Shown here in pieces: positions 17,059 through 26,126 of a stretch of DNA of 64,000 bases; the stretch's first letter is position 1; each line of letters opens with the position of its first letter. Under the pieces are notes generated by a model, which was not told the DNA's origin, did not search any database, and saw only the letters and a list, made by a program, of their open reading frames with translations. The position numbers were made by a program, and so were the translations under genes. Source of the DNA: Methylobacterium sp. UNC378MF (GTDB lineage: Bacteria; Pseudomonadota; Alphaproteobacteria; Rhizobiales; Beijerinckiaceae); the NCBI RefSeq assembly GCF_900103195.1, contig NZ_FMWU01000007.1, positions 62,001-126,000 on the forward strand. Direction: 5' to 3'.

Positions 17059-18129
17059 ATGGCCGGGGTCGGAGATAGGGGGGATCGGCTCGCCTGGGTC
17101 GATATCGCCAAGGGGATCTGCATCCTCCTGGTCGTCATGATGCATTCGGTCACCGGCACCGGTGAGGCCATGGGCGGCGAGGGTTTCCTCCACCCGGTCG
17201 TCGCCTTCGCGAAGCCGTTCCGGATCCCGGACTTCTTCCTGCTGTCAGGCCTGTTCATGGGGCGGGTGATCGACCGCGACTGGCGCCTGTTCTCCGACCG
17301 CCGGGTCGTCCACTTCGCGTATTTCTACCTGCTCTGGCTGGTGATCCAGTCAGCCGCCAAATACGGCAAGATCGTCGGCGATGCTGGTCCCGCGGCTTTT
17401 GTGGAGCACCTCGCTTATGCCCTGGTCGAGCCCTATTCCAGCCTGTGGTTCATCTACCTGCTGGCGGTGTTCTCGGTCGTCACCAAGGTCCTGCACCGGC
17501 TGCCCGGCGGCGTGCTGCTCGCCGGTGCCGCCCTCCTGCAGATCGCCGACATCCGCAGCGACTCGACCCTGATCGAGGAGTTCTGCGCCCGTTACATCTT
17601 CTTTCTCGCGGGTTACCTGTTCGCCGACCGCATCTTCGCGCTCGCCGACACGGCGCGCCGCCACGTCCCTCTCGCCCTGTGCGGCCTTGCCGCCTGGGCA
17701 GGCCTCGAGGGCTGGCTCGCGCTGACCCCGTCGGGCTTGCCAGATTATCCGACGCTCGCGAGCGTGCCGCTGGTGAGCCTCGCCCTCGGCGCCGCCGGTG
17801 CCCTCGCGATCGTGGTGGTGGCCACGCTGATCGGCCGCGCCGGCGGGCCCATCGCCGAGGCTGTCCGAACCTGCGGCCAGCGCTCGATCGTGATCTACCT
17901 CGCCTTTCCACTGCCCATGGCGGCGACCCGGGAGATCCTGGTCCGCACCGGCACGATCGCCGATATCGGGCTCGCGAGCCTCACGGTCATGACGCTGGCG
18001 GTGCTGCTGCCTTTGGCGGTGGAGCGGCTGGTTCGGGGCACGGCGCTCGATCTGCTGTTCGTGCGGCCCCGCCGGTTCCGGCTCGTGGGGTCGGTGCCGC
18101 GGACGCGCCCGGCCCTCCAGCCGACCTGA
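17059..18129 (+). CDS. Acyltransferase 3 family membrane protein (356 aa)
   Basis: It begins DRLAWVDIAKGICILLVVMMHS, the hallmark of Acyl_transf_3 proteins, with Asp and His in the first membrane helix region. About ten hydrophobic segments follow (for example FAYFYLLWLVIQ, LWFIYLLAVFSVV, YIFFLAGYLF). These enzymes transfer acyl groups to surface polysaccharides, lipids or glycans at the inner membrane. The substrate is unknown and neighbours do not define it. It converges with the PilZ gene 11 bp away. Confidence 0.88.
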   Translation: MAGVGDRGDRLAWVDIAKGICILLVVMMHSVTGTGEAMGGEGFLHPVVAFAKPFRIPDFFLLSGLFMGRVIDRDWRLFSDRRVVHFAYFYLLWLVIQSAAKYGKIVGDAGPAAFVEHLAYALVEPYSSLWFIYLLAVFSVVTKVLHRLPGGVLLAGAALLQIADIRSDSTLIEEFCARYIFFLAGYLFADRIFALADTARRHVPLALCGLAAWAGLEGWLALTPSGLPDYPTLASVPLVSLALGAAGALAIVVVATLIGRAGGPIAEAVRTCGQRSIVIYLAFPLPMAATREILVRTGTIADIGLASLTVMTLAVLLPLAVERLVRGTALDLLFVRPRRFRLVGSVPRTRPALQPT

Positions 18130-18140
18130 GGCGGTCGGCC

Positions 18141-18386
18141 TCAGCCCTCGAAGGCGATGCCGATCCGACGGCTGCGTCGCCACGCCACCGCGGCCGGGCG
18201 CGGTTCGGCGTCCGCGCTGACGCGCAGCGGAAACCGATCCGGCACGGCCTGATCGTCCTCGACCTCGATCTGCGCGCCGACCTCAGTCGCGTCCCAGACC
18301 AGGCAGCTGACTTCGCCGCCGTCGAGCAGCACCGCGCCGAAGGTGAAGGCGTTCTTCCGGAAAGCGCCGCGGCGATTCTCCGTCAT
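18141..18386 (-). CDS. PilZ-domain-like small protein (81 aa)
   Basis: The start at ATG 18386 follows GGAGGAG. It begins ENRRGAFRKNAFTFGAVLL, resembling the RxxxR entry of PilZ domains, continues with a beta pattern (CLVWDATEVGAQIEVED) where DxSxxG would be, and ends RRIGIAFEG. The single-domain c-di-GMP receptor reading is plausible, but the canonical DxSxxG is degenerate (DATEVG). A diguanylate cyclase is encoded 4 kb away. Confidence 0.7.
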   Translation of the reverse strand: MTENRRGAFRKNAFTFGAVLLDGGEVSCLVWDATEVGAQIEVEDDQAVPDRFPLRVSADAEPRPAAVAWRRSRRIGIAFEG

Positions 18387-18501
18387 CGACTCCTCCGTCC
18401 GGTCACGCGACCCCGCGGAGACGGCCTCCGCGGCCCCGGACGATGCCGGATGGCGGTTAACAGGGCCAATACGATCCTGTGTCCGCTCTGGCTGGCCGAG
18501 A

Positions 18502-18984
18502 TCAATAATCGTCCGGATCGCCCCGATAGCGGCGTGGCCCGGGCTCATAATCTTCATCATACGGGCGGCGCGCGGGCGGGCGGTCGTAGTCGCGGCCATA
18601 GCGGTCGGAGTCGCGCCGGCTGTCGTAGCCGTCGTTCCGATAGCCGCCTCCGCCGCCATAGCCGCCGCCGCCATAGCCGCCGCCTGCGCCACCTGCGGTG
18701 ATGCGGGGCGCGTACCAGCAACTCTTCGCCTGACCGGGTGCCGGATCGCCGAAGGTCTGGCTGTTGCAGGGCACGACGCCGCCCTGTGGGAACGGCCGGC
18801 CATTGGTCCGGCCGGGTACGCCGTAATAGACGTTGGTCGGGTAAGGCATCCGGCAGACGCCGCCGTCCTGCGCGCAGCCGACGAGATTCACCGTGTCGAG
18901 TTGATAGGCCTGGGCCGGAGCCGGTGCGAGAGCCCCGCCGCCCAGCGCGATGGCCCCGAAGGCCAGAGCGATCCGAATCTGCAC
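18502..18984 (-). CDS. Exported Gly/Tyr/Arg-rich protein (160 aa)
   Basis: The N-terminal signal peptide (IALAFGAIALGGGALAPAPAQA) has a likely cleavage site after AQA. The mature part has four Cys (VGCAQDGGVC, VPCNSQ, KSCWYAP), probably two disulfides. A glycine run (about residues 97-116) follows, then an Asp/Arg/Tyr tail. Such proteins occur in Methylobacterium as small envelope or periplasmic proteins of unknown role. The gene precedes the PilZ gene on the same strand, 115 bp upstream. Confidence 0.7.
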   Translation of the reverse strand: MQIRIALAFGAIALGGGALAPAPAQAYQLDTVNLVGCAQDGGVCRMPYPTNVYYGVPGRTNGRPFPQGGVVPCNSQTFGDPAPGQAKSCWYAPRITAGGAGGGYGGGGYGGGGGYRNDGYDSRRDSDRYGRDYDRPPARRPYDEDYEPGPRRYRGDPDDY

Positions 18985-19168
18985 GTCCCCGATTCCCCCT
19001 TGGTTTGCGGTCCGCGTGCCGAATAATCCGGTCGGCGGCTTCCGACCAGCGGCCGCGCTCGCTATGGCGTCGCGGACGGATCCGCGCGGGCCGGTCCGCC
19101 GCCGACGCGATCATGAGCGGACGGAATGACCCGCTCGCGGGCGGAAAACAGCGCCTCAGGAGGCCTTG

Positions 19169-19552
19169 ATGAGGGATGCGTCCGCGCAGGAGCTTCTACT
19201 GCTCAGCGCGCTGCAGGAGTGCCGGATTCAGCTCGACGCCGCGCGAAAGGACGAGGCGGACCGCGCCACCGTCCGGGCGGATCTGGAGGCTGCCCTCGGC
19301 CGCGAGGCGGCTCTGTCGGCGGCCCTCGTGGAGGAGCGCGAGCGGACGGAGGCGGTCCGCCTCGTGCTTCAGGCGCTGGTGATGAGCATCGGGCGGTTCG
19401 GCCTGCGCCGGCGCCTGTTCCTGTCGCGCATCGCCCGGCTGGGCCGCGAGACGCCGGATTCCGGTCCGCAATCGGCCCGCCATCCCGTTCTGCTCGCGGA
19501 AGCCCGACGGGTGCTGGGCGCGGAGCCCACGACGCCGACGGCGGAGCGGTGA
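19169..19552 (+). CDS. Coiled-coil hypothetical protein (127 aa)
   Basis: ATG 19169 is preferred to the adjacent in-frame TTG 19166 because AGGAGG at 19158-19163 is spaced for it. Residues 5-65 form a long charged helix (LEAALGREAALSAALVEERERTEAVRLVLQALVM), then a basic stretch GLRRRLFLSRIARLGRE and a loose tail. No Cys, signal or membrane segment. Function unknown; it precedes mrcA by 140 bp but is probably separate. Confidence 0.5.
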   Translation: MRDASAQELLLLSALQECRIQLDAARKDEADRATVRADLEAALGREAALSAALVEERERTEAVRLVLQALVMSIGRFGLRRRLFLSRIARLGRETPDSGPQSARHPVLLAEARRVLGAEPTTPTAER

Positions 19553-19692
19553 GGCACATTGGCGCCCGCGACCTGGAACGGGAGCCGAACGCTTCGATAA
19601 CGGCCCCTTAAACCGCCGCATTTAGCGTGCGGAAACCGTCCTGCTGCGCGTCTGAGACGCGTGTTGCGGCGGAACATTTGAAGACGGGATGC

Positions 19693-21879
19693 ATGGCCAA
19701 GGGGCGGGGCAGGATTGAGCCGAATTTCGACGTGCCCGAGGGGCGCGTTCGGGATCGCGGCGAACTCGATCTGCGCCTGTCCCGGGAGGACCGGCCCGGG
19801 GCAGGAGACGGCGTGGCGAAGCGATCAGGCGGAGCAGCGCGGCAGCCCGGCAAGGCGCCGTCCCGGACGACAGGACGGGCGAAAGCGACGGGCCGCGGGC
19901 GCCGCCGGCGCTCCTGGCTCGGTCGCATCGTCTATGGGACCGTGGTCCTCGGACTCTGGGGGGTCATCGGGCTTGCCGGGCTGATCGCCTACCATGCGTC
20001 GCAATTGCCGCCGATCGACCAGCTCGCGGTGCCGAAGCGGCCGCCCAACATCGCCATCCTGGCGAGTGACGGCTCGCTGCTCGCCAATCGCGGCGAGACG
20101 GGCGGCCGCGTCGTATCGATCAAGGAGCTGCCGCCCTACCTGCCGCGCGCCTTCGTGGCGATCGAGGATCGCCGCTTCTACCAGCATTTCGGCGTCGATC
20201 CGGTCGGCATCCTGAGGGCCATCGGCCAGAACCTGACGCGGCGCGGCGTTGCGCAGGGCGGCTCGACCCTGACGCAGCAGCTCGCCAAGAACCTGTTCCT
20301 GACTCCGGAGCGCTCCGCCTCGCGGAAGATCCAGGAGGCGATCCTCGCGCTCTGGCTGGAGCACAAGTACACCAAGGACGAGATCCTCGAACTCTACCTG
20401 AACCGCGTCTATTTCGGCGCCGGCGCCTATGGGGTCGAGGCGGCCGCGCAGCGCTATTTCGGCAAGCCCGCCAAGGAGGTGAGCCTCGCCCAGGCCGCGA
20501 TGCTCGGCGGCCTCGTGCAGGCGCCGTCGCGGCTCGCACCGAACCGCAACCTCCCAGCCGCCCAGGCGCGCGCCGCCCAGGTGCTTGCCGCCATGCAGGA
20601 ACTGGGCTTCGCTGCGCCGCAGGACGTCAAGGTGGCGCTCGCGCAGCCGGCAAAGCCGGCCAATGCCCGTGGCGGCGGCTCCGCCAACTATGTCGCCGAC
20701 CTCGTGATGGACGTGCTCGACGATTACGTCGGCAAGTTCGAAACCGACATCACGGTCCAGACCACCGTCGACCCAAGCCTGCAGGCCGCCGCCGAGAAGG
20801 CGCTCACCGACGAACTCAACGCCAAGGGCGCGCGCTTCAATGTCAGCCAGGGCGCGCTGGTCTCGATGCGGCCCGACGGCGCGATCCGCGCGCTGATCGG
20901 CGGCCGCGACTACGCCCAGAGTCAGTTCAACCGCGCCACGACGGCGAAGCGCCAGCCCGGCTCCTCGTTCAAGCCCTTCGTCTACCTCGCTGCCGTGGAG
21001 CACGGCGCCACGCCCGACACGGTCCGGGAGGACGCACCGATCCGGATCGGCAACTGGGCGCCGGAGAACTACTCACACCGGTACGAGGGGGCCGTCACTC
21101 TGCGGACGGCGCTCGCCCAGTCGCTCAACACAGTCGCGGTGCGGCTCGGTCAGGAGGTCGGCCCGAAGACCGTTGTGCAGACCGCGCAGCGGCTCGGCAT
21201 CACCTCGCCGCTCCAGGCCAACGGCTCCATCGCCCTCGGCACGTCCGAGGTCACGCTCCTGGAGATGGTCGGCGCCTACGGGGCCTTCGCCAATGGCGGC
21301 AACGGTGTGATCCCCTACGTGGTCACCGCCGTGAAGAATCAGGACGGAAAGGTTCTCTACAAGCGGTCCGACAATGGTCTCGGACGGGTCATCGACGCCA
21401 ATGCCGACGGCATGATGAACGCGATGATGCACGAGACCTTCGTCAGCGGCACCGGCAAGAAGGCCGACATCCCGGGCTGGGACCTGGCCGGCAAGAGCGG
21501 CACCACCCAGGATTACCGCGACGCCTGGTTCATGGGCTACTCGGGCAGCCTCGTGACCGGGGTCTGGCTCGGTAACGACGACGGCGAACTCACCAAGAAG
21601 GTCACCGGCGGCAATCTGCCTGCGGAGATCTGGAAGACCTACATGACCCAGGCGCTGAAGGGGCAGACCCCTGTTCCGCTTCCCGGCCTGAACCGCTGGC
21701 GTCGGCAGCCGGAGACGACAGCCTCCGTCGCGAGCGCCGCCCCGGCCGCCCCCGGCGGGCTGCTCGGGCAGATCCTGGGCGAACCGGACGCGCCCGCACC
21801 GCGTCAGGCCGCGCCCTCGCGGCGTGGCCAGAAGGACGATCGCAACTTCATCGAAAAGTTGTTCGGGATCGGCGACTGA
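19693..21879 (+). CDS. mrcA: Penicillin-binding protein 1A, bifunctional
   Basis: This class A PBP polymerises and crosslinks peptidoglycan at the inner membrane. A basic cytoplasmic tail of about 70 residues precedes one membrane helix (VVLGLWGVIGLAGLIAY). The GT51 transglycosylase motifs EDRRFYQHFG, GGSTLTQQLAKN and LELYLNRVYFG follow. The transpeptidase domain has PGSSFKP (SxxK), SLN (SxN) and KSGTT (KTG equivalent). A Pro/Ala-rich tail ends the protein. Start ATG 19693 was preferred to an upstream Met at 19627, which lacks coding character. Confidence 0.95.
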   Translation: MAKGRGRIEPNFDVPEGRVRDRGELDLRLSREDRPGAGDGVAKRSGGAARQPGKAPSRTTGRAKATGRGRRRRSWLGRIVYGTVVLGLWGVIGLAGLIAYHASQLPPIDQLAVPKRPPNIAILASDGSLLANRGETGGRVVSIKELPPYLPRAFVAIEDRRFYQHFGVDPVGILRAIGQNLTRRGVAQGGSTLTQQLAKNLFLTPERSASRKIQEAILALWLEHKYTKDEILELYLNRVYFGAGAYGVEAAAQRYFGKPAKEVSLAQAAMLGGLVQAPSRLAPNRNLPAAQARAAQVLAAMQELGFAAPQDVKVALAQPAKPANARGGGSANYVADLVMDVLDDYVGKFETDITVQTTVDPSLQAAAEKALTDELNAKGARFNVSQGALVSMRPDGAIRALIGGRDYAQSQFNRATTAKRQPGSSFKPFVYLAAVEHGATPDTVREDAPIRIGNWAPENYSHRYEGAVTLRTALAQSLNTVAVRLGQEVGPKTVVQTAQRLGITSPLQANGSIALGTSEVTLLEMVGAYGAFANGGNGVIPYVVTAVKNQDGKVLYKRSDNGLGRVIDANADGMMNAMMHETFVSGTGKKADIPGWDLAGKSGTTQDYRDAWFMGYSGSLVTGVWLGNDDGELTKKVTGGNLPAEIWKTYMTQALKGQTPVPLPGLNRWRRQPETTASVASAAPAAPGGLLGQILGEPDAPAPRQAAPSRRGQKDDRNFIEKLFGIGD

Positions 21880-22117
21880 CGCTTCATGAGCGTCGGTGGT
21901 TGCGCGTCAGCGCGTGTCCCGGGCCGGATGCCGGCCGCACCGCGCCGACGCGCGCCTGCTCGCCGTACCGCCGAGTTCGGATCGGGTCCGCCTTTGTCGG
22001 GTCAGCAGTCACATTTGTCTTGCCTGTATTAGTATCGGCAGCAATTGTGCGTATCTTAACGCTGCGAATAACGCCTTTTTCAATCTTCACCGTCATAAGA
22101 TCGGACTGACAGGAAGT

Positions 22118-22145
22118 CCGCCGGCCGCAATGGCGCGGCCGGCGG
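22118..22145. promoter_or_regulatory. Strong hairpin in the diguanylate cyclase leader
   Basis: Perfect 11-bp arms CCGCCGGCCGC and GCGGCCGGCGG with loop AATGGC end 16 bp before ATG 22162. It may terminate upstream transcription or fold close to the ribosome site. The 21880-22117 stretch before it is clearly more AT-rich than its surroundings and should hold the promoter; no gene is seen there. Confidence 0.5.
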
Positions 22146-22161
22146 CGATCCGACCGAGCCC

Positions 22162-23712
22162 ATGGTCCTGCGCGCGACTGCCACAGCGATCCGAGCCCAC
22201 CTCGCCGATCGCGCCTCGCGCACGATCGCGGCGGGCGGCACATGTCTGGTGCTCTGCCTGACGCTGCTCGGCGTCTATCTGTGTCTCGATCTGCGCGACG
22301 TGGCCTGGCACAACGCGCGCCGCAATGCCGCGAACCTGCTGGCGGTGATCGAGGAGGGCGTCGGCCACAGCCTGCGGGTCTACGACCTCTCCCTGCAGAG
22401 TTCCGCGCGCCTCGCGCGCCGTCCGGACATCGCCGCCCTCGATCCGGAACTCCGGCGCTTGGCCCTGTTCGACACCGCGGTCGCGGGCTCCGGTCTCGGC
22501 CCGATCGTCATCACGGATGCGGCCGGCGATGTCCGGATGACGAGCGATGCCGACGGGCGGAACCGGCTCAACATGAGCACGCTGCCGAATTTCCAGATCC
22601 ACCGCGCCGACCCCGATGTCGGCCTGATCCTCTCCGGGCCGACCCGTTCCCGTCTGACCGGAGAGCCGATCATCCGCATGACCCGGCGGATCCAGACTCC
22701 CGACGGCACCTTCGCGGGGATCGTGTCCGGATCGATCATGCTGGAGCATTTCCAGGCGCTGTTCGACCGTCTGCACTTCGACGATGGGATCGCTCTGAAC
22801 GTCTTTCATCGGGACGGGACGCTGCTGATCCGCGCGCCGGCACGGCCGGACGCGCTCGGGCAGAGCATCGGCGCGAGCGCGGGCTACAAGACCTATCGGT
22901 CGCAAACCCGCGGCGAGTTCCAGGGGCGGTCGTTCCTGGATGGTGTGGAGCGGGTCTACAGCTTCGCCGATCTTGAGGATCTGCCGCTGATCGTAACCGT
23001 GGCCACGGACGTCGACAGCATCCGCGCCGTCTGGATCTACAAGGCGGCGATCGTCGGCGTCCTGATCCTGTTCCTGTGCATCCTCTCCCTGGGGCTGACG
23101 GTCCTGCTTCACCGGGAGGTCGGGCAACACATGGCCGCGGAGGCAACCACGCGCGAAGCGAACGCTGCGCTCGCGGTGCTGGCCCGGACCGACGGCCTGA
23201 CCGGGTTGCCGAACCGGCGCAGCTACGATGAGCACTTCGCCGTGGAATGGGCGCGGGCCGCGCAGTTCCGGACCCCCCTGGCCCTGATGATCGTCGACGC
23301 CGACCACTTCAAGCAGTTCAACGACCGCTTCGGCCATCAGCGCGGTGACGAGGTGCTCAAGGCGGTGGCCGATTGCCTGCACCGGACGCTCGGTGTCGGC
23401 GGACTCAGTTTCCGGATCGGAGGTGAGGAGTTCGTTGCGCTGCTGCCGGGTCTCGACGTGACCGCAGCCAGCGTCGCGGCGGAGCGCATCCGCCGCGCGG
23501 TGGTGAACCTCCGGATCCCCCATGCGCCGGAGGTGGGAGGCACCGCCACGGTGACCATCGGCGTCGCCTGTGCCAATCCCGGCGGCGGCGATCCGCCCGA
23601 AACGCTGTTCACCGCGGCGGACGCGGCGCTGTACGCGGCCAAGACGGCCGGACGCAATCGGGTTCGGGCCGCCGCGCCGCCCGATCCGGTCACCCTGGCG
23701 CTGCGGGCCTGA
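22162..23712 (+). CDS. Membrane diguanylate cyclase with periplasmic Cache-type sensor
   Basis: Helix 1 (about residues 24-42) and helix 2 (about 293-313) bracket a periplasmic sensor of about 250 residues, of the dCache type seen in many Rhizobiales cyclases. The GGDEF domain follows with the substrate site TDGLTGLPNRR and the signature RIGGEEFVALLPG, so it should make c-di-GMP. The inhibitory RxxD motif expected about ten residues before GGEEF is absent (GVGGLSF instead), suggesting no product inhibition. It converges with the aldo/keto reductase 13 bp away. Confidence 0.92.
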   Translation: MVLRATATAIRAHLADRASRTIAAGGTCLVLCLTLLGVYLCLDLRDVAWHNARRNAANLLAVIEEGVGHSLRVYDLSLQSSARLARRPDIAALDPELRRLALFDTAVAGSGLGPIVITDAAGDVRMTSDADGRNRLNMSTLPNFQIHRADPDVGLILSGPTRSRLTGEPIIRMTRRIQTPDGTFAGIVSGSIMLEHFQALFDRLHFDDGIALNVFHRDGTLLIRAPARPDALGQSIGASAGYKTYRSQTRGEFQGRSFLDGVERVYSFADLEDLPLIVTVATDVDSIRAVWIYKAAIVGVLILFLCILSLGLTVLLHREVGQHMAAEATTREANAALAVLARTDGLTGLPNRRSYDEHFAVEWARAAQFRTPLALMIVDADHFKQFNDRFGHQRGDEVLKAVADCLHRTLGVGGLSFRIGGEEFVALLPGLDVTAASVAAERIRRAVVNLRIPHAPEVGGTATVTIGVACANPGGGDPPETLFTAADAALYAAKTAGRNRVRAAAPPDPVTLALRA

Positions 23713-23725
23713 GCCGACGCAGGTC

Positions 23726-24565
23726 TCACAGCATCGGCAGGATCCGAGGCCTCGGTCCCCGCGGGAAATGCGCGTCGATCAGGGCGACCTCGGCCGCGCC
23801 GAGATGCAGGTCCGCCGCGCCCGCGTTCTCGATGGCCCGGCTCGGGCGGCCGGTCTTCGGGATCGTGAAGGTGCCGGGCAGCCGGGTCAGGAAGGCGAGG
23901 GCCACAGCGTAGGGCGTCGTCCCATGGTTGTGCGCGATGCCGGCCAGCACGCGGCCGCCGGCGCTGGCCGGGTCTGGGAAGTCGCCGCTGCCGAAGGGCG
24001 AGTAGCCGACCATCGCGACGGCGTGCTTCTCGCACCAGGGCAGCACGGCGTGTTCGATCGCCCGCTCGTTCAGGTGGTAGAGCACCTGATTGCAGGCGAT
24101 CCGGTCGGGTCCGGCGATAGCGCGGGCCCGGTCGAGATCCTCGACGTCGAAATTGCTGACGCCCCAGGACAGGATCTTGCCCGCCCGGCGTAGGTCCTCA
24201 AAGCCCGCGATCGTCTCCTCGAGCGGATGCTGTCCCGGCCAGTGCAGCAGGTAGCTGTCCAGCCGGTCCGTCCGCAGCCGACGGAGCGAGGCCTCGCAGG
24301 CCCGCGCGACGCCGCGGCGTGTCGCGTTGGCCGGCACCACTTTCGAGACGAGGAACACCTCCTCGCGGCAATCCGCGATGGCGGCGGCCACGATCGCTTC
24401 CGCGTCGCCATACATTTCCGCGGTGTCGATATGGGTCATGCCGGCGTCGATCCCGGCCCGCAACGCACGGATCGCGTCCGACCGGTCCGAACTGTCGATG
24501 TGCCACGTGCCCTGGCCGATGACCGGCACCGAGACACGGGTCGCGCCGAAGCTCCTGGCGTACAT
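23726..24565 (-). CDS. Aldo/keto reductase (279 aa)
   Basis: This is an NADPH-dependent TIM-barrel oxidoreductase. The catalytic tetrad is visible: Asp and Tyr in HIDTAEMYGDAE, Lys in VFLVSKVVP and His in YLLHWPG. The cofactor-binding end IPKTGRPSRAIENA is intact. The substrate cannot be told from sequence. The start is ATG 24565. The 284-bp gap upstream to 24849 holds no gene and should carry both divergent promoters. Confidence 0.9.
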   Translation of the reverse strand: MYARSFGATRVSVPVIGQGTWHIDSSDRSDAIRALRAGIDAGMTHIDTAEMYGDAEAIVAAAIADCREEVFLVSKVVPANATRRGVARACEASLRRLRTDRLDSYLLHWPGQHPLEETIAGFEDLRRAGKILSWGVSNFDVEDLDRARAIAGPDRIACNQVLYHLNERAIEHAVLPWCEKHAVAMVGYSPFGSGDFPDPASAGGRVLAGIAHNHGTTPYAVALAFLTRLPGTFTIPKTGRPSRAIENAGAADLHLGAAEVALIDAHFPRGPRPRILPML

Positions 24566-24849
24566 GGCAGCGCTCCCTCTTCGCTGTCACAGGGGTTGCC
24601 GGCGGCGATCCGGTTGGGCTCCGGGCCGCAGGCATGTCACGGCTCTGCCGTTGAACAACCCGGCACGCCTTACTCGCGCCATCTTGGGGCGTTGAGCAAT
24701 GGCTGGCGGCCTTCCGCGACGCTAAACTTTAGGCCTGAGCCCGAAGTCCGGCGGCGCGGGCTTGCCACGCCGGCGCCTCTCCGCACAGCGCCGCCGCGCC
24801 CGGCCACGCGACACCCGGTCCGTCATGTGGCCATGCTGGAGATGCGTCG

Positions 24850-25923
24850 ATGCTGCCGGCCCATCGGATATTCTGGGGTCTGATCCTGCTGGCGGCGGCC
24901 GGGGCGGGGCTGCTCTACAACATCATCTTTGCGGCCGGTGCCTCTCCCATCGCCGGCTTCACCTACGGCCTCTGCATGGGCGCCACGGTGCTGGCCTTCG
25001 ACCGCGGCTTGATCCTGGCCGGGCTGCAGGCACGGATACGCCGGCTGCCGGCCTGGCTGTACGTCCTGGCCGCGGAACTCGCCTATGTGCTGATGATCAT
25101 GGCGGGCAACGCCCTCGGCGGTCTCGTCGTGTGGACCTTCGCCCTGACACCGGACGACCTCACCTCGGCGACCCGCATGACCGCGCGGGTCCTGGCCTAC
25201 GCCCTGGCGGTGTCGGGCCTCCTCGTCTTCGTGATCCGGATGCGCGACCTGATCGGCGGCGAGGTGTTCGTGAACTTCATGATCGGCCGCTACCACAAGC
25301 CGGTGGAGGAGGAACGGATCTTCCTGTTCCTCGACGTCGTCGGCTCCACCGCCTTCGCGGAGACCCACGGCGACCTGCGCGCCCAGGAATATCTCGGCGC
25401 CGTCTTCGCGACTCTGGCCGAACCGGTGCGGCGCAACGGCGGCTCCGTGGATGACTATGTTGGCGATCTCGCCATGGTGACGTGGCCAATGGCCCGCGGC
25501 CTGAAGGATGCGCGCTGCATCACGTGCCTGTTCGAGGTGCTCGACCGGATCGACGCGGATGCCGCGGCCTGGACCACCCGGTTCGGGACGGTGCCGCGGC
25601 TGCGGGCGGCGCTGCACGGCGGCCCGGTGGTCACGGCCGAAGTCGGGGTCGACCGCCACAAGATCGCGTATTTCGGCGACGCCGTGAACGTGACGTCGCG
25701 GATCGAAGCCCTGTGCCGCCCGCTCGGCGTCGGCATCCTGATCTCGCAGGATCTCCTCGGTCGCTTGCCGCGCCTTCCCACCGGCATCCGGGCGCGATCC
25801 CTCGGTGCCCATGCCCTCCGCGGGCGCGGTGCGCCGCTTTCCGTGGCGACGCTGGAACGCGGGCCCGCCGAGAGCGCCGCCGTGGCGGATCTGGCGCCGC
25901 GCCGCGCTGCGCTGGCCCGTTGA
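24850..25923 (+). CDS. Membrane-anchored class III adenylate/guanylate cyclase (357 aa)
   Basis: Four hydrophobic segments occupy residues 5-135 (for example IFWGLILLAAAGAGLLYNIIF, VLAYALAVSGLLVFVI). The catalytic domain from about residue 155 shows IFLFLDVVGSTAFAE with the first metal Asp, VDDYVGDLAMVTWP with the second, and KIAYFGDAVNVTSRIEAL. The dimer-interface and metal ligands look intact, so cyclic nucleotide synthesis is expected; base preference cannot be decided. It is coupled to a small membrane gene through an overlapping stop/start. Confidence 0.85.
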   Translation: MLPAHRIFWGLILLAAAGAGLLYNIIFAAGASPIAGFTYGLCMGATVLAFDRGLILAGLQARIRRLPAWLYVLAAELAYVLMIMAGNALGGLVVWTFALTPDDLTSATRMTARVLAYALAVSGLLVFVIRMRDLIGGEVFVNFMIGRYHKPVEEERIFLFLDVVGSTAFAETHGDLRAQEYLGAVFATLAEPVRRNGGSVDDYVGDLAMVTWPMARGLKDARCITCLFEVLDRIDADAAAWTTRFGTVPRLRAALHGGPVVTAEVGVDRHKIAYFGDAVNVTSRIEALCRPLGVGILISQDLLGRLPRLPTGIRARSLGAHALRGRGAPLSVATLERGPAESAAVADLAPRRAALAR

Positions 25924-26126
25924 TGGCGCAGGTCAGCGCGGCCCGCGCAAACACCCTCATCGCCGTGAAGATGGCGCTCCGCTTCGGCCTGCCGCTGATC
26001 GGGGTCGCGGTTTTCGGCCGCGCCATCGTGCTGTCGGTGGGCGGCGACATCGAGCGCTGGCAGTTCGGCCTGGGCGTGCTCCTGATCCTGGCAGGCTTCA
26101 CCTCGAAACTCGTTCCCCGCCCGTGA
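25923..26126 (+). CDS. Small membrane protein (67 aa)
   Basis: ATG 25923 overlaps the cyclase stop (TGATG), so translation is probably coupled. Two hydrophobic stretches (MALRFGLPLIGVAVFGRAIVL and FGLGVLLILAGFTSKLV) are joined by a short polar turn. No family is recognised. It sits between a membrane cyclase and a DUF188 protein and may modulate the cyclase, which is speculation from position. Confidence 0.55.
   Translation: MAQVSAARANTLIAVKMALRFGLPLIGVAVFGRAIVLSVGGDIERWQFGLGVLLILAGFTSKLVPRP

Noticed and set aside
22093..23523. Open frame of 476 codons on the minus strand opposite the diguanylate cyclase
   Set aside because: Composition is Asp/Arg/His-rich with no motif, while the plus-strand GGDEF protein is certain.
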